NCBI GenBank assembly: GCA_017853915.1
Contig: JAFMIS010000041.1
Span: 1-11,086 of the forward strand
From: a bacterium
Lineage (GTDB): Bacteria; Bdellovibrionota_C; UBA2361; OMII01
DNA length: 11,086 nt
Reading direction: 5' to 3'
In this document: positions 1-6,127 of the stretch, piece by piece
Layout: each line of letters opens with the position of its first letter
How positions within the stretch are numbered: the stretch's first letter is position 1
Program-made: the position numbers and the translations under genes
Notes under the pieces: model-generated
Told to the model about the DNA's origin: nothing
The model's input: the letters and a program-made list of their open reading frames with translations, nothing else
The model's database searches: none

Positions 1-1363
1 TCATATCTTCCGACGGGATCTTCGTCTTCAGGACAACACGGCCCTGAATGCTGCTCGTGAAATGAGCAAGGAGGTGGTGACGTGCTTCATCTTTAATGAT
101 GCGCAAGTGAAGCCGCACCGCTATCGCTCGGTGAATGGCTTAGCGTTCATGGTTGAAAGCTTAGAGGAGCTCTCCCGGGAGATTGAGGCACAGGGAGGAA
201 ATCTTCTTATTCTCCATGGAAATCCTGAGCGCGTAATCGACACGCTCATCTCAGAGCTCTCGATCGACGCGGTTTTTGTGAACAAGGACTATACCCCTTT
301 CAGCTCCAGCCGTGACGCGACTCTTCAGAGAGTGTGCGCTAGCCGTTCCGTGCCGTTTCATTCGCACTTTGATCTTCTGCTTGTTGATCCGGAATCCTTC
401 TCTAAGGATGATGGCCGACCATACACGGTATACACCCCGTTTTTCAAAAAAGCCCAGAAACTCTCCGTACCACATCCATCAACAGCCTCACGAAAGAACC
501 TGTTGAAGGTCTCGTCATCACTTAAGACAGTAAGTCCTCGCGATTTCTGGCCGAGCGAAAGCGCGCCGAATCGAGTAGCTATCGGTGGTCGCTCGAAGGC
601 TTTGGCGATATTGAAACAGATCAAGGACTATTCAAAATATGATGAGGAGAGGAATATCCCGGGCATTCGCGGCACGACTCTGCTGGCACCACACAATAAG
701 TTTGGCACTGTCTCAATTCGAGAGGTGTTCCACGCGGTGTCCGCTACGCTGGGTGCCCAGCACACGTTGATTCGGGAACTCTACTGGCGCGATTTCTTCA
801 CCCACATCGCATGGCATTTCCCGCACGTTTTTGGACACGCCTTTAATTCCATATATGACGCCGTCGAATGGAATGAGAATGACAAATGGTTCGAGCGCTG
901 GTGCCGTGGGCAGACGGGATTCCCCATAGTCGACGCAGGTATGCGAGAGCTCGTCACGACGGGATTTATGCACAATCGTGTACGGATGATTGTGGCTTCG
1001 TTCCTGGTGAAGGATCTTCATATCAGTTGGCAGAGAGGCGAGGAGTTCTTTGCCCAACATCTGACTGATTACGATCCCGCGGTCAATAACGGGAGTTGGC
1101 AGTGGGCGGCCTCAACTGGTTGTGACGCTCAACCGTATTTTCGAATTTTCAACCCGTGGCTACAACAGGAGCGCTTTGATCCTGAGTGCGTCTATGTCAA
1201 AAAATGGCTTCCGGAACTCAACGCTCTTCCGAGCAAAAAGATTCACTCTCTGTATGAAGCTGGCCCCGCAAGCGGCGTAGACTACCCCTCTCCGATGGTC
1301 GATCACTCAGTGCAAAAGATTCACGCTGAGGAGATGTTTAGGAAGTGCCAGAAGAACGGGTAA
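1..1363 (+). CDS. phrB: Class I CPD DNA photolyase, 5' end cut by window edge
   Basis: Light-driven repair of cyclobutane pyrimidine dimers, using a reduced FAD cofactor and an N-terminal antenna domain. The frame stays open upstream of the ATG at 62 to base 2 and encodes FRRDLRLQDNTAL, the classic photolyase N-terminus. The true start therefore lies just outside the window, probably only a few residues away, and the ATG at 62 is internal. About 453 residues are visible, against 472 in E. coli PhrB. The C-terminal FAD domain carries RELYWRDFF, TGFPIVDAGMREL, MHNRVRMIVASFLVKDL, NNGSWQWAASTG and YFRIFNPW. HNR followed by RM matches CPD enzymes rather than (6-4) photolyases. All three tryptophans of the E. 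coli electron-transfer chain have equivalents: W306 in VEW, W359 in ISW and W382 in the first W of SWQW. E. coli W338 is replaced by Phe. The antenna chromophore type cannot be read from sequence alone. Confidence 0.96.
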   Translation, partial: HIFRRDLRLQDNTALNAAREMSKEVVTCFIFNDAQVKPHRYRSVNGLAFMVESLEELSREIEAQGGNLLILHGNPERVIDTLISELSIDAVFVNKDYTPFSSSRDATLQRVCASRSVPFHSHFDLLLVDPESFSKDDGRPYTVYTPFFKKAQKLSVPHPSTASRKNLLKVSSSLKTVSPRDFWPSESAPNRVAIGGRSKALAILKQIKDYSKYDEERNIPGIRGTTLLAPHNKFGTVSIREVFHAVSATLGAQHTLIRELYWRDFFTHIAWHFPHVFGHAFNSIYDAVEWNENDKWFERWCRGQTGFPIVDAGMRELVTTGFMHNRVRMIVASFLVKDLHISWQRGEEFFAQHLTDYDPAVNNGSWQWAASTGCDAQPYFRIFNPWLQQERFDPECVYVKKWLPELNALPSKKIHSLYEAGPASGVDYPSPMVDHSVQKIHAEEMFRKCQKNG

Positions 1364-1396
1364 TCGGATCCGCCTCCTATACTCGGCTGCTGAAAC

Positions 1397-1411
1397 GCGA
1401 GCTCGCTTTTT
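1397..1411 (+). terminator. Weak terminator-like palindrome after photolyase gene
   Basis: A 10-base perfect palindrome, GCGAGCTCGC, is followed directly by five T residues, 33 bases after the photolyase stop. As RNA it can form only a three-pair stem around a four-base loop, so it would be a poor intrinsic terminator. The position and the T run are its only support. Confidence 0.25.
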
Positions 1412-1591
1412 CGTCCATACAGATCGCATCGGCTACCCTGATGAGCGCGCCGCTGTTTGTTTGCGTTATCTCCTGTACTCCCCAGTCCTTAGTTGGTTGA
1501 AACGCGGCACTTTTTGAGGCACTGCGCACTCACTAGATACAGCACTTTCGCGTGCGCTCTGTGCATACCCTCCGTAGGGGAGATAGGGATC

Positions 1592-2563
1592 ATGCTGAGA
1601 GACTCGCTCGCGACAATCGCGGTCATTGTAGCCTTTGGTTTGAGTGGCTGCGTTCAAGAAAAGCAACAGGGAACATCCCAGAATGGTAATTCTTCCGGCG
1701 GTTCCGGCGGCAGTGGGAGCTCTTCCCGCGGCGGCTTCTTCTTTTGTGATACTCGCGATCTTGATCGAGACTCCTCGAAGAACTTGGCTAATCTGTTTTC
1801 GGATTTCAACAAGAGTTTTGTCGCTAAGGCATCATCGAACTCTTCAACTCTCTATACTATTCCTGTCAATTTTCACGTGATTATGAAGGATGACTCTGCC
1901 GAGGGTGGGGATGTTCCGGACGAATCTCTCGCCGAGCAGGTTGATATCCTCAACCGAGCTTATTCGGGGGAAATTGGGGGAGTTGGCACACCGTACCGTT
2001 TTGAGCTTGCTGGTATCAATCGAGTGGTAAACGAGAACTGGCACTCATTTGCCCCCGGAGCGCCCGAAGAGACGGAGGTGAAAAAGGCTCTCAGAGTTGG
2101 AGATGCCAAGACTCTGAACGTGTTTATCATGGACATCCTGGTGCCGAAGGGTGGAACTGGAAAGATCCTGGGCTACTCGACATTTCCGTTCGTGTATAAA
2201 ATGCAACCAGCGCTTGACGGTATTATGCTGCACTATCGCGCGGTGCCTGGTAGTGATTTAGACCATTATAACGCCGGGCATGTTTTAGTTCACGAGAGCG
2301 GTCACTGGCTCGGACTGCTTCACACGTTTACGGGGGCCTGCGACGGGTTGTTCACGGATCTCGTCTCGGATACCCCGCGAGAAAAAACCCCTACTCGTGG
2401 AAACTATTGCCCTACTAATCTTGATTCGTGCCCAAGCAACCCAGGCCTTGACCCAATTCACAATCACATGACGTATACTGGCGATGAGTGTCGAACTGAA
2501 TTTACATCAGGCCAGGTGAGCTTCATGAAGTTCAACACCATGATCTTTCGCGGGCTGAAGTGA
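1592..2563 (+). CDS. Secreted M43-family (pappalysin-like) zinc metalloprotease lipoprotein
   Basis: A predicted extracytoplasmic zinc endopeptidase of 323 residues. The ATG at 1592 is preferred over an in-frame ATG 99 bases upstream. It has a purine-rich stretch just before it (GGGGAGATAGGGATC) and begins a lipoprotein signal with lipobox L-S-G-C at Cys20. Residue +2 is Val, so there is no Asp inner-membrane retention signal and outer-membrane sorting is likely. Residues 21-47 are a Gly/Ser/Gln-rich flexible linker. The catalytic domain contains the metzincin motif HESGHWLGLLH (zinc ligands His234, His238 and His244; catalytic Glu235). The Met-turn HNHMTYTGDEC has its Met at about 293. The Cys-containing stretch between the two motifs is typical of M43B enzymes such as ulilysin and cytophagalysin. 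Substrate unknown. A 228-base gap separates it from the photolyase, so it is probably transcribed separately. Confidence 0.88.
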   Translation: MLRDSLATIAVIVAFGLSGCVQEKQQGTSQNGNSSGGSGGSGSSSRGGFFFCDTRDLDRDSSKNLANLFSDFNKSFVAKASSNSSTLYTIPVNFHVIMKDDSAEGGDVPDESLAEQVDILNRAYSGEIGGVGTPYRFELAGINRVVNENWHSFAPGAPEETEVKKALRVGDAKTLNVFIMDILVPKGGTGKILGYSTFPFVYKMQPALDGIMLHYRAVPGSDLDHYNAGHVLVHESGHWLGLLHTFTGACDGLFTDLVSDTPREKTPTRGNYCPTNLDSCPSNPGLDPIHNHMTYTGDECRTEFTSGQVSFMKFNTMIFRGLK

Positions 2564-2591
2564 CGCGCAGCATCCCTATGGATAGTCACGC

Positions 2592-2715
2592 TGGAGGGAT
2601 GGCGCGGTTCCGTACGCGCATAATTACGCGCCTCGTTACAGAGCGGGTGGACACTTCCGCCCTCGTCATGCCCGGTAATTCGCGGCATTTCGGCGCCCGA
2701 GCCGGGCGCCCTCCA
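2592..2715. repeat. GC-rich palindromic intergenic repeat, copy 1
   Basis: A 124-base unit in the gap between convergent genes, bounded by the 7-base inverted ends TGGAGGG (2592-2598) and CCCTCCA (2709-2715). Its left part, 2593-2649, matches 2736-2792 at 52 of 57 positions with an offset of 143 bases. Inside is a near-palindrome, GCGCATAATTACGCGC (14 of 16 positions symmetric). There is also a short stem, GGGTGG with CCGCCC (2645-2662, one wobble pair). At the right end is a perfect 8-pair hairpin, GGCGCCCG-AGC-CGGGCGCC (2692-2710). No T run follows the hairpin, so it is not a standard terminator. It has no coding capacity. The form resembles REP/BIME-type extragenic repeats, but the family is not one I can name. 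Confidence 0.7.
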
Positions 2716-2735
2716 AAAGATCAACGAATGATTCG

Positions 2736-2808
2736 GGAGGGAGGGCGCGGTTCCATACGCGCATAATTACGCGCCTCGTTATAGGGCGGATGCGGAGCCC
2801 CGCCGTTC
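2736..2808. repeat. GC-rich intergenic repeat, copy 2 (diverged, probably truncated)
   Basis: The second copy of the neighbouring element. Positions 2756-2781 are identical to 2613-2638 in copy 1, and identity decays after about 2792. The right half, including the strong 8-pair hairpin and the CCCTCCA end of copy 1, is not recognisable here. In its place is a short GC-rich inverted repeat, GGCGG (2785-2789) with CCGCC (2800-2804). The right boundary is uncertain. The remaining 40 bases up to the ribH stop show no feature. Confidence 0.6.
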
Positions 2809-2850
2809 CACAGGCGCCGTCCCGTCAAAATAATGTAGGTTGATCATCTC

Positions 2851-3327
2851 TTAGAGCGGATACTTCCTGCGCCAGGCGATAATCTCCGCGGCGGCAAGTC
2901 CAGCTTCAAGACCTTTATTCTTATTATCGTTGCCTGCGCGGGCGATAACGTCATTGATACTATCAACGGGTAGAATCTCATTAATGATCGGTGTATCGAA
3001 CTCAAAACTGACCCGCTCAAGTCCACTCATGCAGAGATCTTTCACAACATTAAAGTGATAGGTATCGCCTTTGAGAATAACACCGAAAACAATGATTGCT
3101 TCCAAGCTCGGATCTCTTTTCAGGAGCCTTCGAACGCCGAGCGGAATCTCTAAACATCCTGGCAGCTCGTGGACCTCAGGTTGCGCAAAGCCCGCCGCCT
3201 TAAGAACCTCCTCGCATTTGCTAATCATAGTAAGCGAATACTCGCGATACCATTTCGAGAAGACTATCGCGACCTTTGCGCCAGGGGCCGATGGTACGGT
3301 GTGCGGGAGATATTCAGTCTGAGCCAT
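2851..3327 (-). CDS. ribH: 6,7-dimethyl-8-ribityllumazine synthase
   Basis: Penultimate step of riboflavin synthesis. It condenses 5-amino-6-ribitylamino-uracil with 3,4-dihydroxy-2-butanone 4-phosphate to form lumazine, in the cytoplasm and usually as a pentamer or icosahedral shell. At 158 residues it has the usual size. The substrate motif ELPGCLEIPLG lies at about 55-65. The motif KGDTYHFNVV carries the catalytic His (about 91), and RAGNDNKNKGLEAG carries the conserved Arg (about 130). The ring-stacking aromatic near the N-terminus is Trp26, in KWYREYS, instead of the Phe of B. subtilis. The start is ambiguous: ATG at 3327 is chosen, but an in-frame GTG at 3342 would add five residues (MPRKK). 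Neither has a convincing Shine-Dalgarno. The ATG sits at the end of a run of eight A residues. It follows tRNA-Leu on the same strand; no other rib genes are nearby. Confidence 0.93.
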   Translation of the reverse strand: MAQTEYLPHTVPSAPGAKVAIVFSKWYREYSLTMISKCEEVLKAAGFAQPEVHELPGCLEIPLGVRRLLKRDPSLEAIIVFGVILKGDTYHFNVVKDLCMSGLERVSFEFDTPIINEILPVDSINDVIARAGNDNKNKGLEAGLAAAEIIAWRRKYPL

Positions 3328-3400
3328 TTTTTTTCGAGGCACGCGCTCTACAGGAGAAGATGACTTTTCTACCTCGAGTAGGTGTAATCATTCTGGGAAA

Positions 3401-3483
3401 TACCGGAGAAGGGACTTGAACCCCCACACCCTCACAGGTAGCGGATTTTGAATCCGCCGCGTCTACCATTCCGCCACTCCGGC
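3401..3483 (-). tRNA. tRNA-Leu, anticodon CAA
   Basis: An 83-base gene read on the minus strand. The acceptor stem pairs GCCGGAG with CTCCGGT (one G-U pair at the end), with discriminator A. The anticodon stem GCGGA/TCCGC encloses the loop TTCAAAA, which gives anticodon CAA (reads UUG). The long variable region between the anticodon and T arms is typical of class II leucine tRNAs. The T arm is GGGGG-TTCAAGT-CCCTT. No CCA follows the discriminator base (the genome reads TTT), so the tail must be added after transcription. The next gene downstream on this strand is ribH, 73 bases away. Confidence 0.95.
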
Positions 3484-3498
3484 TCACGTGGAGGTACT

Positions 3499-3527
3499 TT
3501 AATACGTGGATTTCACTTATATTTCAA
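3499..3527 (-). promoter_or_regulatory. Sigma-70-type promoter for tRNA-Leu
   Basis: On the minus strand a -35 box TTGAAA (3522-3527) is followed, after exactly 17 bases, by a -10 box TATTAA (3499-3504). The tRNA 5' end lies 15 bases beyond the -10. The -35 matches the TTGACA consensus at five of six positions and the -10 matches TATAAT at four of six. Spacing and placement fit a stable-RNA promoter. The adjacent GC-rich inverted repeat GGGCC-N8-GGCCC (3528-3545) lies just upstream of the -35. Confidence 0.6.
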
Positions 3528-3653
3528 GGGCCGCGAAAAGGGCCCAATTTTCAGACACCTGAGCACGAAGCGCCGCAACCGGGGGCCGGTCTGGCAAGGG
3601 CTGAGACCACCTTGTCGCTGCCGTGCCCGATATTTCAAGCTCTAAACACGCGC

Positions 3654-4448
3654 CTATTTTGTCTCGCGCTCTGAACGATTGACACTGTCCTGAATGACTC
3701 TCTCTATCAGGTTTGTGAGGTCGCCATCCCCTAGCTCAGTGGGCTCAATAGGGGGCAAAAACGTAAGCTCGATCGATGTGCCATATGGTACCGGCCAAAA
3801 ATTGTAGCGCAGCAACTCCCAATTCCCTGTGATAGCGACCGGTTGAATCAGAGCAGTCGGCATGGAACGCAGCAATGCCGCAAGACCAGTCGTCTTAAAT
3901 CTCTTTAATGCACCATCTCGAGCTCGCGTGCCCTCCGGAAATATCGCGGCCACTTGATTGCTCATAGCTTTTGCTCTACCAAAAGCCTCGATATCTCGCA
4001 CAGCTTGAGATGCGTCTTTGCGATCAATAAGAACGGAACCGAGGCGTCGCAACGCGAACGAAATGCTTGGGATAAAGCGCCCCAACTCTCTCTTAGCGAC
4101 AAAACCCACCTCTTTCTTTCTACATTCCCACATGATCATAGGAATGTCGTACATGCTTTGGTGGTTAGAAACTATGAGCACCGCACGATCAGGAGGCAGC
4201 GTCGGGCGACCGATCACCGTGTAACGCGCACCGGTCAGGAGTCTTATATTCCAGATGATACACAGGTTCATGATATCGAGAGCGCGCTTATGAGCAGCTC
4301 GACCAAAAAGGGCCGCGAACATATGGAACGGGTGAGACAGTACAAGAATGAGGATGAAAACGAGAGTGTACGGGATTGTACACAACCAGCTCATAACCGG
4401 ACGCGCCACAACTCGCGAAGTAGCGGAATTAGATCGTTGGCGGCTCAT
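3654..4448 (-). CDS. plsC: 1-acyl-sn-glycerol-3-phosphate acyltransferase (PlsC/LPLAT family)
   Basis: Transfers an acyl chain to lysophosphatidic acid to make phosphatidic acid, at the inner face of the cytoplasmic membrane. At 264 residues it is the family's normal length. A hydrophobic membrane segment lies at about 19-44. Block I is NHQSMYD, the HX4D catalytic motif (His96, Asp101). Block II is GSVLIDR (137-143), the glycerol-phosphate binding region. Block III is FPEGTRARDG (170-179). Block IV is the conserved proline region VAITGN. ATG at 4448 is chosen over an overlapping TTG one codon upstream, and a GAGG lies about 10 bases before it. Its start is 15 bases after the stop of the preceding gene, so the two are very likely co-transcribed. 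Another acyltransferase specificity within the LPLAT superfamily cannot be excluded. Confidence 0.9.
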   Translation of the reverse strand: MSRQRSNSATSRVVARPVMSWLCTIPYTLVFILILVLSHPFHMFAALFGRAAHKRALDIMNLCIIWNIRLLTGARYTVIGRPTLPPDRAVLIVSNHQSMYDIPMIMWECRKKEVGFVAKRELGRFIPSISFALRRLGSVLIDRKDASQAVRDIEAFGRAKAMSNQVAAIFPEGTRARDGALKRFKTTGLAALLRSMPTALIQPVAITGNWELLRYNFWPVPYGTSIELTFLPPIEPTELGDGDLTNLIERVIQDSVNRSERETK

Positions 4449-4463
4449 CAAGTCACATCCTCA

Positions 4464-5075
4464 CTACTCACCTTGCGCACCGGTATCACGGGCCAGGCGC
4501 TTTCGTTGCAAGTGCACGGCATGTTGCACCTTAGCAGCGAGCCCCTCAAGATGTTTCGGCACAGCTTGAAGATACTCCGGGCGCTCTTTCGCGAGTAATA
4601 CCTGCTCTCGTTCCTGAGCGGAATAGGTTGTCATATGGAGGTGTCGCAGGCTGTCCAGCTCCCAGACCATTCGAATTGCCAGCGCTCTCTCATCACTCAG
4701 GTTACCATCACGAATTGCTTGAATAATGGCCCGCGCCTCTTCGGGAAGCTCAGGCCATTCGCCCTCTGGTATATCCGCGGAGGCATACACGGCTGCTCGA
4801 AACAGAAGTGGGTCTCGCACGCCCGCATCACGTAGAAGAATCATCAGAATTCGGCCCAAGCGAGGGTTGAACGAGACCGCCTCTTCTCGGGTTACCTGCG
4901 GTTCCTCATTGCCTCCAAACCTCACTGCCAGCCCATAGTCGGTGCTTATAGAGGCAACTGCGCTCGGCTCCAACAGCCTGGTTAAGCTAAGGAAAACACC
5001 CGGACATTCTGCTTTAAAGAGTTCAATAGACATGCTATACAAACATTGTTTACTTTTGGGCTTGTCTTTAGGCAT
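4464..5075 (-). CDS. Uncharacterised helical protein, possible degenerate SpoT/MESH1-like HD fold
   Basis: I do not recognise this gene with confidence. It encodes 203 residues if it starts at ATG 5075. The frame also allows ATG 5033 (189 residues) or a TTG at 5120, which would overlap the divergent neighbour's longest frame; no start has a strong ribosome site. The protein is soluble and mostly helical, with no signal peptide. Residues 70-99 (NPRLGRILMILLRDAGVRDP, then RAAVYAS) follow the spacing of the HP...LLHD region of SpoT/MESH1 ppGpp hydrolases. Residues 135-146 (RMVWELDSLRHL) follow the KLADRxHNMRTL region. If that alignment is right, every metal-binding residue is replaced: His to Asn, HD to AS and the later Asp to Trp. 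It precedes plsC by 15 bases, which suggests an operon. The fold assignment is inference and could be wrong. Confidence 0.75.
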   Translation of the reverse strand: MPKDKPKSKQCLYSMSIELFKAECPGVFLSLTRLLEPSAVASISTDYGLAVRFGGNEEPQVTREEAVSFNPRLGRILMILLRDAGVRDPLLFRAAVYASADIPEGEWPELPEEARAIIQAIRDGNLSDERALAIRMVWELDSLRHLHMTTYSAQEREQVLLAKERPEYLQAVPKHLEGLAAKVQHAVHLQRKRLARDTGAQGE

Positions 5076-5197
5076 GCTTGGGTCCGAGCAGGATGGTGAA
5101 AAATAACTACCGTCAAGCAACCCCGCTGGCGCTTACCCCGACTGACCGTTACTATCAAGGAATCGTTCTACCCGCAAACACCAAGAAGACAGAATCG
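5076..5197. promoter_or_regulatory. Divergent intergenic region between plsC operon and DUF3108 gene
   Basis: About 122 bases separate the two preferred divergent starts, and the promoters of both transcription units should lie here. I could not find a convincing -35/-10 pair on either strand. The longest open frames of the two genes overlap at 5078-5120, so at least one upstream start is not used. Confidence 0.35.
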
Positions 5198-6097
5198 ATG
5201 AGTAGAGGGTTGCTATCCACTATCAAAGTCCTTGGTGTCTCTGCCCTGACTATTTTGCTGTATCCACTCCCCGTGCGCGCCGACGACTACATCTCCCCGG
5301 ATCTCGTTAAAGTAACAACGCCTTCGTATCGCCCAGGCTCAATTGGCTTCAAACCGCGCTTGGGAGTGTACGAATACTCTGTAAGCTGGGAGGGAATTAC
5401 AGCCGCTTCCTGCTCGGTGACCATCGAGAAAAAAAACAACACGTTTCTAATAAACGCGGCTGCTCGGACCTACAGCGGCATCGATCTCTTCTATAAATTG
5501 CGCTACGAAGCTTTGAGCACCATCTCCTCTCAAGACTTCACCTCGATCAACCTGACGATCAATCACCAAGAGAACTCGCGCCACAAGAACATTCAGTTAG
5601 ACTTTGCTCCTGAGGGAGAGACAATAACATCAGTTCGCGGCAAAGGAGCCTCTGATCCTGACAAAAAGTTTTTATCCTTCACCCCTAATAATCTGACACT
5701 TGATCCGATTGGCGCGGCATTCCTCGCGCGAAGCCTTGACTGGAACATTGGCGAGACAAAACACTTCGATGTGTTCAACGGCAAATCCCGCTATTTTATC
5801 TCGCTTTCAGCTGTTGAAAGAACCACAATCGACTACAAAGGGGAAGAACGCCCCGTGCTCGTTATCACTCCACAAGTACGAAATCTCACGACAACCAAGC
5901 CTCGCGCGAAACTTCGCGAGGCTTTTATCTATGTGTCTGATGATGAGCAGCGCGAAGTGCTGCGAATTGTAAGTTCGGTGTTTATTGGCAGCGTAACGAC
6001 TGAGCTCGAATCTTTCACCCCAGCTCAAGATTCCTCACCACGTCTTGAGTATGTGCATGCTAATGATGACTCCACTTCTCGCGCCCAGATGCGCTAG
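5198..6097 (+). CDS. Periplasmic DUF3108 domain protein
   Basis: An exported protein of 299 residues with a single DUF3108 domain. ATG 5198 is preferred because it starts a clean Sec signal peptide: SRG, then a hydrophobic core VLGVSALTILLYPL, then cleavage after Val-Arg-Ala at about residue 28. The ORF extends upstream to 5078, but that leader would bury the signal peptide. The mature protein is beta-rich. It opens with YEYSVSWEGITAASCSVTI, continues through LDPIGAAFLARSLDW at about 168 and ends with DDEQREVLRI...GSVTTELESF, matching the DUF3108 pattern LDPxS, then R, then a final GSVxxEL. The biochemical role of the family is not established; an envelope function is inferred from export. 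It stands alone and converges on fliD, with 30 bases between the stops. Confidence 0.88.
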   Translation: MSRGLLSTIKVLGVSALTILLYPLPVRADDYISPDLVKVTTPSYRPGSIGFKPRLGVYEYSVSWEGITAASCSVTIEKKNNTFLINAAARTYSGIDLFYKLRYEALSTISSQDFTSINLTINHQENSRHKNIQLDFAPEGETITSVRGKGASDPDKKFLSFTPNNLTLDPIGAAFLARSLDWNIGETKHFDVFNGKSRYFISLSAVERTTIDYKGEERPVLVITPQVRNLTTTKPRAKLREAFIYVSDDEQREVLRIVSSVFIGSVTTELESFTPAQDSSPRLEYVHANDDSTSRAQMR

Positions 6098-6127
6098 GAG
6101 CTTCCGCTCAGGGTTAACAATCAGGAT

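Noticed and set aside
62..64. ATG at 62 as the photolyase start
   Set aside because: The same frame is open upstream to base 2 and encodes the conserved FRRDLRLQDN N-terminus, so this Met is internal and the gene is cut by the window edge.
1493..1591. N-terminal extension of the metalloprotease from ATG 1493
   Set aside because: It would place 33 extra residues before a clean lipoprotein signal, and ATG 1592 has its own purine-rich ribosome-binding region.
2464..2724. Minus-strand open frame of 86 residues over the protease end and repeat
   Set aside because: It is antisense to the protease Met-turn region and the repeat; no family features.
2560..2766. Open frame of 68 residues running through the intergenic repeats
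   Set aside because: It consists of repeat sequence, has no recognisable protein character and overlaps the protease stop; it is a chance frame in GC-rich DNA.
2592..2808. Insertion sequence remnant or CRISPR array
   Set aside because: There is no transposase fragment or target-site duplication, and two diverged copies with palindromic content and no regular spacers do not fit a CRISPR.
3541..3653. Terminators in the gap between plsC and tRNA-Leu
   Set aside because: Short inverted repeats such as ACCGG-GGG-CCGGT and GGTCT/AGACC are present, but none has a T run on the minus strand after the stem.
3954..4598. Plus-strand open frame of 214 residues
   Set aside because: It is antisense to plsC and the preceding gene, both of which show better protein character, and has no recognisable motif.
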